From positions 3,162,001 to 3,226,000 of the forward strand of contig OU452228.1 of NCBI GenBank assembly GCA_911728455.2: a stretch of DNA of 64,000 nt, in the 5' to 3' direction. The stretch comes from Marthasterias glacialis. Its lineage: Eukaryota; Echinodermata; Asteroidea; Forcipulatida; Asteriidae. The notes below the pieces were generated by a model. That model was not told the DNA's origin. It did not search any database and was given only the letters and a program-made list of their open reading frames with translations. Both the position numbers and the translations under genes were made by a program. How positions within the stretch are numbered: position 1 is the first letter of the stretch; every line of letters begins with the position of its first letter. Below, piece after piece: positions 1 to 12,900 of the stretch.

Positions 1-779
1 GCCAGATGGTAAATTGAAGTTGTTTGTAATTAATCAATATCAAACAGTATAAACCACTTACATTGTAAGTGTAGCATTAAGTCTGTACCCTGAAGGCATT
101 CTATACATGTACGTAAGAGTATTACAGTATTAGGGTCATTATAAAATCAGAACGCTTAGGTATATCTAGTTATTTCCAGATACCACCTAGTCAGTCTGAT
201 GCGTACAGTTTTATGTGTAAGCTTCTCTCGCTCACTGGTATATCATTTCAAAATATTTCTGTTGTGGTAGTTCATGTTTACTGAGTGAATATCAAAAGAA
301 GAAATTTGATGCACTGCTTGATGGCGTATCGTTTTGGTTCAAGGAAATAACATGTGTTATCTTCATTTATGCTGGTTCACCTGATGCCACAATATTAGTA
401 TGCTAGTTGAAATGACAGGATAGTTAGTGCAGTGTTACAGAGCTGTGATCCATACTCAATGATTGGTAAACTACACGCCATGTCTGCAATTGCAAAGGAA
501 AATGAGAAAATCACGGTTTGGATTATTTCACGGTATCCGTTTCAAGTGATATTCACATGAGATTTAACGGTAGTGCACCTCTAATGAGGGAAGATCAAAT
601 TGACAATCTGTGCAAAGTGGAGTATTCTATCCAGATTCTTAGTTATAAGGAGACAAGAGTTCTTTTACATCAGATGTTCAACGCATATCAATTGAGGCTG
701 TCGAGGAGTGGTTAGATATAAAACCTCAGTTTCTTTTGTCAACCACCTTCTCATTTATTTTGTCTTCTTAATCTGTCAG

Positions 780-903
780 AGAGAAACGGGAGAAGATCCT
801 TATGACAATGGCCAATAAGAACAAGAGCCTGGATGCAGAAGACATCGTCCACATCCTCACCAAACCATCGCTCTATGAAGATGAAATCAAAGACTTGCCT
901 GAG
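780..903 (+). CDS. LMO7: LMO7-like exon a (first seen in window)
   Basis: The exon has a CAG acceptor ending at 779 and a GAG|GTGAGT donor after 903. One leading base completes a codon from an upstream exon, and it ends in phase 0. It encodes a charged segment containing [19 protein letters not shown]. Only this frame is open. Assignment rests on phase continuity with the next exon and on strand; homology alone is weaker here. Confidence 0.6.
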
Positions 904-3900
904 GTGAGTTAAGAAGCCCCACCAAAACGAAATCTCTTCCTCCCTTTCTGTCTCTGTCTCCCTATCTGCTTTATTCTGCAGATTTTCAGGTTCAATTATT
1001 TCTTATGCCTTTCATTGTGTTGTACACAGTCTGCCTAAGACAGTTTTTCTTGTCGTGGCTACACAGATCTTTTGTCATATGCATAATTAATAAATTAAAC
1101 AACGAATAGCCCACAAAATCTACTCAAGAACTGTTGTGCTAAGCAGGTTTTTGTATTACTTGCTGAGCTATTATTTTGAATATCCAACACATACTTCATA
1201 ATTCATGAGTTAGTACTTGCATATTCGCATACTTACAGTTGATCTCTTTCACTGTTTGGTGTACAGCACAGGTCTTTGGTGATAAGAAATAATGTAGTTA
1301 TCATTTCCGTTGGGGTTGTTTGCAAATTAAGTACACAGGTCATTGAACATAGTAGGGTTGGCTGCAAGCAAATTCAGTGTCAGCAATTTGCTAGACTTAT
1401 TTGCATAAAGGTACTGTGTATGCAAATAACCCCAAAGGTTACCAGGTTAGGAGAGAAAGTCAACACTGCCATATCTTTGGCCCTTTAAACTAATGACACT
1501 ATTTGATTAACCAGTTAAATCAAAGGAACAATAAAGGGCCACCACTAGCCACTGCCAGAGTTAACTGTTCTGAAAGTTAATAGGGTACAAAATCCAGTAA
1601 TGTGCTATGCCTGGTGTCACCATTATCACGCATGGTATACCGCCATATTCGCAATGTCAGACCAATGAGTTTCCACTTGATGTGAAGTTTACCAGCCCTA
1701 GCAGAATGGAGTTGATATTATGAACACTCAGGAAAAAAAACCCAACTCTTTTCTGACATCACAATTGAAAACAAAAATCTCCCATTCATGTCTGATTGAG
1801 AAGGAAATTCTTTCATGATATTAAGTGTGATGACTTGATGGCATTTGCATGTATTGTCTGATGATGTGTTCACTTATTGAGCTCATCACTTTTTGAATGT
1901 TACTCTTAAGTCGCAGATATACAGTGCACTGATATCCCAAGATTTACATGTAAAACAATTAACCATGACCATAACCAGAAAACTGATCGTCAAGTGGGAA
2001 GCTCGTTCACTCCCTGTCTCAAAGAAGATTTTCATTCAAGTGCATCGTAAATTAAGTTTTTTTTGTTTTTTTGTGAGAACAATTTTTTGGGGTTTCATGC
2101 CACTGAAAACACTGTCAGACCTATTGCAACCTCCATGGTCAGACGGTGTTCACATTCTAAAACAAGAAGGTAGATGTAGTACAATGTTATATCTCTATGA
2201 GGAGATATGTATCCTTAAGGAGCAGCAACACAATTAACCAAGTTTTGTGGCCTGACAAGGCTCTTTAATGTTCCTTTTTTGGTCATGGTGCAACTAAATA
2301 TGTTTTTAAAATGGATATCAAGTATTACTCGTTTGGTGCTTTTTCATTAAAGATCATAACTTCACCCATGTCAAATGTACATCATCAAGTCACATGACAT
2401 GGATGAAATAACGACTTATCTTCATTATTGTGTAGGCATACTGAAGGATGTGAAATGTAACCAGTTTTATTCATTGCTTCTAAAGACATATAGGCATCTC
2501 ATGCTTTCTGTTGACATTTTTGTTCAAGATGTACGTTGTTTCCCATAATAAATGTCACTGAAACTTGCCAAGTCACTTTCCAATACACAACTCTGCGCTA
2601 ATTGAAGGAGCAGGTCATGCATAAATGTACATGTATTTATGTTCGTATACTCGTAGTACAATCCGTTTTAGGATGTGAGTGCACCAGAAAGCATTATATG
2701 CCTGTCTCTTTAGCATATTATCCATGCTGCTAAATTCTCAATTAATGACGGCAGGTTTTTGAGTCATTGCTTTGTATATTCATAACGGTGTGTGCGTACT
2801 ATCCCATGCTCATTAAAGAGTAACATTCATCACAAAGATGACCCCCCCAACCTGAGTGTGGTTTATTAAACTGTTATTTATTCATTTGACCTACAACTCA
2901 AAAGTTATTACAAGCAACTGATTATCAAAAGAGTGCAATGTAGACTCCTATTAAATTAAGTATCAATTTCTAGAGTTGTTTTCATAAGCAGGTACCTAGG
3001 TGATTAGTAGTGTCCATACTTTTTTTTTTAATGGGCGTAATTTCAGTATTTACTTGTACGTGTAGTTTAGATTGTTTGCAAATACACGAGTACATGTACT
3101 CAGGCAGCTTACCTAATGATAGATCATTGAAACATCTATTTACGGTTCAAGTGTGGCCTACATATATTTTCAATATATTACATTAGATCGGTCTTTATAA
3201 GTACTTGTTAGTTTGTTTGGGTAGGCCCTATCTGTTAACATTGATAGTTTAACAGTACACGTTATTCCTGGGAGTGAAGGGGGGGGGGATGTAGTAAAAG
3301 TTTTATAGGTTCACATTATTCCTGGGAATCGGAATCGGGGGCGGGGGGGGGGGGGGGGGGGAGTTCTGTAAAAGCTTCATAAGATTTACATTGTTTTTAT
3401 GCATTCAGTTCAGTTTAGGGTACATGTAATATTAAGTGCATTTGTACAGCGTTCATGTAGGCGAATAAATGCTTCTGACATGTTAGGCATGTAATTAATT
3501 AAGTTAAAGTGGATGAGCATGCAGGGTATTACATGTAGATGTACCACCACTTGCATACATGTACTGAACGTTCATTTCTACACAGCAACAGTTGAAACTT
3601 TGCAATAATGTACAAATAAGCCATTGCCTTCAAATAGCAATACTATATTTATATCTGAGAAATGTATTTTAAATCTATATATGGGAAGTCTAAGAGTATT
3701 GACCATGCATGCATATTTTGAAAAGGGTCATTCTTGTAGGTTTCCAAAGAAACTGAGTGAATGGGAAATTTTTGAGGACACTAGGTGGCAGCAGACTTAC
3801 CAGGTATATTTATTGTTTTCTTGGAAATGTGCGATTGCTCATAACTACGTAAACAATATTAATTTACTTGGTACATGTAAGTCTGCTTCCACCTATCAGT

Positions 3901-6900
3901 CAAAAGTCTCCATTCTACTCTATCAATTGAACAGTTTTGAAAATGAAGGCCTTAAAAACTAGAGGGTTAGCTTTACATATTGCTGACATTGTTCATTTTC
4001 AATGGATGAATTTGTGAAAGCAATTAAAACCACCTATTGACAGTTGTACCCACCATTGCTATTTATTAAGGGGGGAAATTATGTCTTTGAGAAAAAAGTC
4101 TAAAATATATCAGGATTTTTGTACTTGAAGTTGTACAAATGATGATGGATATTATCCATGTATTTTTGGAGGTGACTTTGATGTAGTTGTTCAAATATAT
4201 TTGGTAACAAAGAGGTTATTTTTTTTAATTTTTTATTTTTGGGGGGTAAGCTTTGCCCAGAAGTTGTTGACATTTGCAGTGTGATTTTGTGTTAAATTTA
4301 GCATTGTATTTATTGGTGACTCAAAATGGTCATGCGTTGTTGTATTTAGGTAAAGTTATTTAAAATTAAAACTACATTCCAGTCAAAGCTGGCTTAGGAA
4401 GGAAATGGCTTCCTGTATTCATTGATGAATATATAGTTTGAAAAATGTGTGGATCCGGGATTGTTCATACACATTTTGCACTGTTATTCATGTGGCTTAA
4501 TGCATCTGCGCATGTATATAGATGCTGATTATGCTCGTGATAGGGTTGGAAAGATCAGTACAACAGAAACATTTACACGTACATGTACGTCAATTTATTG
4601 ATTGAGGCACGGTGTGATAAAAACAGAAAGCAGATTGCCCATAAGGCATCACACTCTGCTTAAGCAAGTCTGTATTTATTGAGAATACTAGGAGTGTACT
4701 TATTTGACGCCAATTTGTTTGGTTTGGTTGAAAGGAAATCAGATGGAACTTTTTGTTTGGGGGATGGTTGTACTTTGGACTATGCCAATTTGATGATTTA
4801 ATTTACAACCATTGTTGTACCTTCCTTTCATATACATGTAAAAGTGACATCTTAATGGTCTTGTTTACTTACAATATGTCCAACAAATTATCCTATGCCT
4901 TCCAAATGGGAAAGCACATCATAGTTTTTTTTTGGGGGGGGGTTTGGGGGAGAGGAAATTTATTCCCATCCTCTAGTTTTCAATAAACACACCATCCAAC
5001 CAACCTGTGCAATTGTCCATGAAATTCAATTGCCACATTTAGTGTAAAAAAAAAAAGAAAAAAAACCCACATCAATGTTACTATGTCAGGGATTGTTTGC
5101 TGGTTGATATCAGTCTTATTTTGATTGCAGCAATCAAAATAAGCAAGGCTGATTGGTGGAGTCTTCATCGTTGGCTTTGACAGATTTTCAGATGGAAATA
5201 TCTTTCCAAAGGATTTGTACTGGTTTGAATGTTATAAAGGAGGCTCCCATTTTGAAATTTAACAATTTCGTTTATAAAAATCACCAATCCTATAATATGT
5301 CTTTAAAATAATGGGGCCATGGAAGACCTTTGCCTCAGTGTTCCTGCTCTTGGCCATGGTGCCGCTGGGGCCGCTAAAATGTGTTTCCCTAGACATTCTG
5401 ATTCTAATATAAGTGCCCTTTAGTCCAGGCAATTGGAATGACATTTCAGGCATGTATCTATCACTTGACTTTGTGAGAGAGCATGTATGCAATATTGCTG
5501 GTCAGATTTAATTCCATGAGCTGCGGAAGCCATTTTCATTGTAGCATTTACACTAATTGAAATGACGTATGTAGTTAATAGTACAACTGGTCGATACAGA
5601 TAGTTTGGACTTGAACACATTGAGCAGCTGGTTTTGGCTGATGCGCACATTATCATGTTAATTCCAATGAAAAGTGAACTGGTTATTTGGAGATTACTCA
5701 GTCAATTCACAGCTGTAAAGGCTTTGCTCTGATGATGTCGATAATGGGTCCACTGCAGAGTTAATTTTAATGCATAGTCTCTGGTATGATTTCTGTTCCA
5801 TTTTGTTCTGCATGGCTGATCCTTCTTGTTTCGTTACCCCATCTTTTTGTCATTTTGTGTTTGTGAGTTGAAGGACAACCATTGTCTGCCATCCTTTCAG
5901 TTACTTTTGGTTGCGTGGTTGACTTTTTTTCAGTTGGTTATTGGTTTATATAGCCCTTAAGTTTGACAAATAGTTTTGTACATGTACCATTTGAGTGTAC
6001 ATGTATGTTTTTAATTTTGTATTTTTGTGTTTTTATTTTATAGTTACATGTGCTTTTCTTATAGAATAGTTCCATGAGGACTTTTCTGTTTGCAAGAGAC
6101 CTTCAGATGATTTTTTTTTGTTCAGGATTTATTTATCTATTTTTCTCTTTATGATGTCAGGAGTAAAGTTTCAAAACATCCATGTGATAATTCCTTCCAT
6201 TTTCATGTTTGTTTGAAACCTAATACCAATCCTGCTGCATTTTTTATTTGCCATATTTTTTATTTTGCATGCCATTGTGTTTTTATCCCCTCGTTCCCTA
6301 GCGCCGCCCCCGATCAAACACCCTCCCTGGCAGTTACAAACAAGGGGAATCCACCTCCCCCTCGAATAACCCCCAAAACGATTCTGCTGACACCAGCTGG
6401 CAGAGTCGACAACCCCCTCCCAGCGTAGCCCCCAAGCCTAAAGTGAGAAGGAACGGTAGTGCCTTCGCTCCATACCAGAGACCAGGCAGTGTCAGTATTT
6501 TTTTAAATCTCATTTTCTCTTAATTTGATATCTCACATCTTTCTCTCTCTCTCTCTCTCTGTCTCACCTCATTGGTTTTTCAAACCGCCCATGGCTTCAC
6601 TAACCACATCATCACAGGGGAAAGCTTGTTCTTGTTAACTAACAGTTACCATTGTAGAGTGTAGAATACTTTAGGGAGAGATTGCAGACCTAAAGGTTCA
6701 CTTCAGTCACTATGCTGGCCTCGGTCATTACTGATTTCTTGGAGGAATGCATGCAATGTATTTCTCAATTATCGTGTACACTAGGATTAAATTTTTTAAG
6801 TAGAGTCTTCTTTGAATATGGTGAATTACATGTGGTATAACAGGTGATCACTTTCACCTTCAAGAAAGTTACAATTGATGAGAATTTCAAAGCCACCCTA

Positions 6901-9900
6901 AATCAGATCTGTCTGTTGTTATTAATTAGAAGACGGATAGATTCCAAAAAATTACCAGAATGCAATTTGAGAGCTGCCTTCATGGGGGGTGGGGGAGGAG
7001 TTAGAACAGAGATAGTCCATGTACTTCACCAGGCTTAGAACAGACTCTGTGACTTAACCTTTAAGCCTGAAATCATCATCTTAAACTTCATTCTACTTCA
7101 TTGTTGAAATGCTTGTTTCCATCATATATCAAATTACAACTTGTAGTCTAGCCATCACAGCTTGCAATCTTTTGGCTATTTTACATACATGTACCTGTGC
7201 ATAGGCCGTTTTGAAAATCCCGGCTTTGGCTCTGGCTTAGGCACTGTCAGCCTGTTTGAAGTTAGGTACTGAAAGCATACATTTTAAAATGACTGACACA
7301 GCCGGAGCCCAAGCCCAAGCTGTGGTTTTGATTAGGGCCATACTTTCAATGAGCTGCAAGGCCCAAAGAAAAATGCAGACAAGTAGAACAATAAATACTC
7401 ATTATTTGGTTCCCAGCAATATCTTCATTTAAAATGGCTGCCCACATCTGCTGGTAGTTGGTTCAAGATAGTATGTTTGAAATGGTGGATGAGCGAATTT
7501 GGGGGATATACCAGCTAAACAGTTATTCTAAGTACTTTAAATTTGTATTGATCACTTGATGATGCTTAAGTGGAATAACACCTTAGCAAAAAAAAACATG
7601 GCTTGGCAGCTCTATGAAAATATTCTTTGGTTTGTCATCTTGATGGAGAGATCTGTATTTCAGATCACTCTTGATTCAATGAAACCATGGTTCATTGGTA
7701 CAGTATCCCTCACCATAATGTTATGGGCACACTTTCTGTTGATTGAAATGTCATAGGTACATGTGTGTGTACGTCAGTGCTGGGTCAGACATTGTGCAAA
7801 TGAGAAAACAGTCACATTAATGTAATGTTGACAATGAATAGCACTGCTCATTTTAACCATTGATGAAGTCATGAAATGTACTTTGCAATTTTACATTTTA
7901 TGTGCTACCATATATTATTAGGTCAATGTTTTCTCTTAAAAACTTTAAAAATGAATTTTAACAGGCCTACAAACTACTGCGCCAAACATTTTGTAGTACT
8001 ATTTTAGTTTCATGCTTTGCATTATAGATAAACCATTGTAATATATTCATTTGTAGTACTTAGTATTTAATTACTAATCCTTCCATGCTTTGAATTTGAT
8101 GTAGAGATAATTTTTCTTGAGCACTGCTTTAGAAATAAAAAGAATCTTGATCTGAAATGGAGTAATGAGTAGTGCTTTTTGTCGGATGTCAAGCGCCGAA
8201 GGTTTAAACATTTGCATGAATTTATTGATTTAAATTAAGCAACATAACCCAGATTATGGAAAGCAAGTTGATTTTACAAAAAGTGACAGTCATGTGTAAT
8301 TTGACGATCAAATGCAAAGTTGTCAGTGGGAAGTGAAATAATTGTTAGAATTTACTTGAAGGCGTTGCGATTATTAGATCACATGCTCTGTGAATGTCTA
8401 GAGAAGCTGTCCCCATCCCCAGATGAAAATGTCAAGTTTCCCTTTGCATGCTGGGAATTCTTGTCATCGTTATGTATGTGACCCTGTTGAACTGGTAATG
8501 GGCCTGGCTGCACATAACCAAACATTACATTGAAATGTCAGGGGATATAAGATGCTAACATTGGTTAAACATTACTCCTGTCATATTGGTGGAACGAGAA
8601 CCAGACAAAATAGAATGGCATGTGTTAGGATACATATAGGGAATGGGTCTCCTTGCTAGATAAATATGCATACCCAGTGTCATCCTATTAGTATTAGGGT
8701 TAATTGATATTCCATTAGCACAACTTTCGTGATCAATGGAAATCTGAATTTCAGATAACGTACAAAAAATGCAGTGCCTTAGATATGAAAACATATCTCT
8801 TTTATTTTAATGTACTAGATAAGCAGTTACAAAAAAAAGAGCTTTTTAAGGTTTGAGGTACAGCGATAAACAAAATACGAAACAAAAACTTACACAGATG
8901 TGTTGTGTAATAACAAATGTAACCAATATTGACTAGGTTTTGAGTGTCGCCATGTATGTAAACTTCAACTTGCAAAAGTAGCTTCATATCCAATTAATAT
9001 GTATGCCAAAAGTACTTGGAAAACACAAGCTTCACCCTTTGCATATGCATAGGGTGAAAAGTAGAGCTGTCTTTTAAAAAGCAAAAATGTTGCACACTTT
9101 TTCGATCATATGCCAAATGTTTTAACTAGTCATCACCCTCAATGACATCATTTGAGTATTTTCAAACCACAGAGCTACTTTTTGTTTTTGCAAAGCCACA
9201 AAAGTGTAATTTTGTGATTTCATGAGCTTTTACATTTGGTGTGTGGTTCACTCACTTTTTTTCATGTAGTGACTAACCCTAATCCATGCACAGTTAATAC
9301 TGCACATTAAAATAAACCTCACCATCTTTGACAAATTATATAGATATCCCATTATACCATTCAAAATATTCACTTAAAGTTGAGCTCTCCAGATTGATTT
9401 GTCATGAAAGAATCATCAATACTTTGTTTCAGGTTGTTGGTGCCAACAATTTAACGTTTTCTTTGTGACCAAACAGTTCAGCTGTTAAACTTCTCTAGTC
9501 ATAGCATCTATCAGGTCAGGGCGCAAAACATAAATTTCAAACCTGCTCAGAAATGAGGTCATGGAAATCATAGCATTCTTCAAAAAAGTCCACACTATCA
9601 GCTGGTTAAGTGGTCTAAAACTTCAATAAACCTGTTAAGGTAGTCTCTCTACACAACCCTAAGACACAGGTGCAACGTATAATTCAAGCCATCTCTGATA
9701 AATGCGACATACCTCACCCAGACACTTTGCTCCCTCAAGGGAAAAATTAATTTGAAACATTACCAAATAGTTATCAGAGTACCTGTCATCAAGATGGAAT
9801 TAAAGATGAACCACCCCTGTGGTGTTGAAACATCACTGCACACAGAAGGCTTTTATCTTAGGATATTTGCAAATGATTAGTTCATTTATCAATCAGGTTT

Positions 9901-12900
9901 TCTTTTTGATAGATGATTCCTGGTTGAAAAGCTGAGCAGAAGATGTTTTGAAACTACTTTTGGGTCAAATATTCGCAGAAGTGTGCTAAAAGTGTTCATG
10001 TTCAGGTGACACATGTAGGTGATGAAACGTTTTGTGTTGCATGATCATTTAACTTGGCAGACATACAGAAACTGTAAATCAGTTTTGAATGGTAGATTGT
10101 TGGCACCCACGAGTTGAAATAAAGTTTGAAAAATATTTTAGTCACATTCAGAGTATGTTCTTCTTCAAATATTCCTGTTTGAGAGACCCATCCAAATTAA
10201 TCCAACAAAATAAATTATTGAACAATTTGAAAATATCTACTGAGAGAGTTCTTCTTTAAAAAAAGAAAATGTAAGCATGAAGTTTAGTTTCCTAATGTAC
10301 TGCACAAACAGCGTGACGATGTCCAAGTGGTGTATGGGAACGGCAATGCAATGCTAAGGAGCAGCTACAGCAGTGAGGTCTACTCCGTAGCGCCCCCAAG
10401 CACCGTCGAGACCTTAACCTTCCGAGAGAAACTTCTCCGTGACAGAGAGCGAGAGATTGGAATGACGGCTGAGCAACGCAATTCCAAATCCTCGGCCCGG
10501 CTTCCCCAGAAGAAACGACTGAGCTTGGGGATTATGGGGCGGGTGGCTGCATTCAACAAGGGGGAGTCGGCATTTGAGGATGAGACCAAAACTAAACCAC
10601 AAGCGTCTAAAGAAGAGAAACGGGTAAGGCAGAGTGTGGAATGGAAAAACAAACTGGATTTTACTGATAACCATTGTAAACTGTTTTGATTGCCAATTAA
10701 CCTTATTGTTAATGGTTTGTTTAGTAGTATTTAATATAGTCTGTTGTATTTAGAGATGATGTAACCGTGTCATCTGTATGCAATCAATGAGCAAACTCAA
10801 CTGCTAGTAAATAAATGGGTAGCTTACTGATCAACAGCAAACACTGTCAACAAGATTGATTTTGTCTTAACCAGACTGTTACATGACAGACATAAGCTAC
10901 ACCTATCAATCCAGCCCTTTAACTCAACAGAATATATTGTAAAGATAAACAGGTTTTGGGTCATGTTAAACCCAACTTAAGTTAACCACAGTTTGCAATT
11001 GAATTTGCTCGTTGCTTAGGTTTGATAGTGTTAAAATGCAGATTGATGAGGTCTGTCTACATCACAGAGTTAAGAACTAGAGGAAGCATTTGCTATGTAA
11101 TACACACCATGGGCACAAATCATGAATTATATACCAATACAGTCCACTTGGAAAATGTTTGCTGTGTAAACTGATAAGTGACCAGTGTAACATGGTTTTG
11201 TATGCCCTCTAGTTCTTATATAACTTCACGGTCTACATACATGTTGAGTCTTAGTAATGAAAGACTCAACATAGAGGGCGACATTGCATAGCTAAGCCTA
11301 CCCATCCTCAGCAATCAAAATGAACTCTCTCTATTTCTCTCTGTTTGTGTGTGTCTTGTCTCCTTAATTCTTAGGTACCAGAGTACAGTGAGCTCACCAT
11401 CTACATGGAACAGAAACCAAGAAATGAAAATGGTTTTGGCTTCACGATCATCGGAGGATCGGACACACGCAGACCTATTGTTGTCTCAAGTGTAACAAAA
11501 GGTATTATTATGTACCCCTGTACTTGACCATTTTGTTTAAAACCCTAGCAATGTCATATTCTCCGAAACCAATCTCAAGTTTTGGCTTGAATATTGATAT
11601 TGTACCCCCAAGTCACTGATCTTATCATTAGACCAGAGCTCGATTTCTCAAAGAGCTGAGATTAATCTAAGATACATGCCAATCGCTATGGCGATAGTAA
11701 CAACTCATAAATCTTTGTGCTTTGTGAAATCGAGCCCAGGTTTACTGATCTTATTAGAGTCTAAACTTGTAAGTGTTGAGTTGCCAGAGAGAGGAGTATA
11801 TTTACTGGACTTGCTACAGCACCTGGGCAAGAACAGGTGCAAGGGTGAATAACTAATTTCTTTACAACATACATGTGGTACAGTACAACACGAGTTGTGG
11901 TACAGTACAACACGATTGATCATTCCATTATTTGTAAGTTGATGGCATCTTATCAATAGTGAACCCAATTTACCAAAGGTTACAAAGGGGTGTACACTGC
12001 ATCTAAATCTACCATTTGATCAATGAATCAAATACACTGTCCTTTGATCGTCAGTAAATCCATGACAGGGTTCATGCTAAGGTTTTAAGATCTTTGAAGG
12101 GTTTGGGACAAGGTATGAAGAGATCACCCCAAAAATGTGACATCTGAAAGTGACGTCAATGGGAGACTTTGGAACACTAGGTGGCAGCAGACTCGACAGG
12201 TAAATTTTCATTGTTTACGTAGCTCTGAGCATGGGCACGCATTTGGTGCTTGATATGTGGCAGGGTGTACCCCCCTCCTATTGTGTCTTCATTGTGTTCT
12301 GGAAATCTCTGGAATTCTTTTGTGGATTTTAGGGTGGGGGTGCTTCTGTACAAGAGGGGAAGAGTGTGTTAAAGAATGGGAACATTTGGGGGGCCTCCCT
12401 CTGCCACATATCGGGCATGGTATATGGGCACTTGCAAATAATGGATTTACCTGGTAAGTCTGCTGCCACCTAGTGTCCCCAAAAGTCTCCTTTGTAAGTT
12501 TTCATTGGACGCTAATGTTTCAATGTGAACACTCTGTTAATCAGTTTGTAGCAACTGTTTTGTTTGATGATTTATATTCTTTCTTCATTAAAGGCAGGGT
12601 ATACCTTTGGTAATTATTCCACAAATGAATTACCTTAAAATTTACTTGGTAAGAAGCACTGGAGAGCTGTTGATAGTATAAAACACTGTGAGAATCGATT
12701 CACTTTGAAGGAATGTGGTTTTAGAGAGGGAGAAAATTTTTGGCCCAAAATTTGAATCTGAGAAATGATTCATGCATGAATGGTTTCTCACAGAATGAAA
12801 AACATGCAGTGTCAGCATTTTGTTATCCTTCTGTGTGGAAATAACCGCTTCAGATTTTCACCGATATCTCAAAAACGCTATCATCTGTTGAAACAATGTT

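Larger units (their letters stand above)
6491..10311 (+). other. intron of LMO7-like gene
   Basis: Intron of about 3.8 kb. Apart from the repeat at 7201-7336 and a CT microsatellite near its start, I see nothing I can name. Open frames here lack domain content. Confidence 0.45.

Noticed and set aside
3624-3962. 112-codon plus-strand open frame in the first intron
   Set aside because: It runs through a MITE copy and lacks family similarity. The in-frame match to the repeat explains its apparent recurrence.
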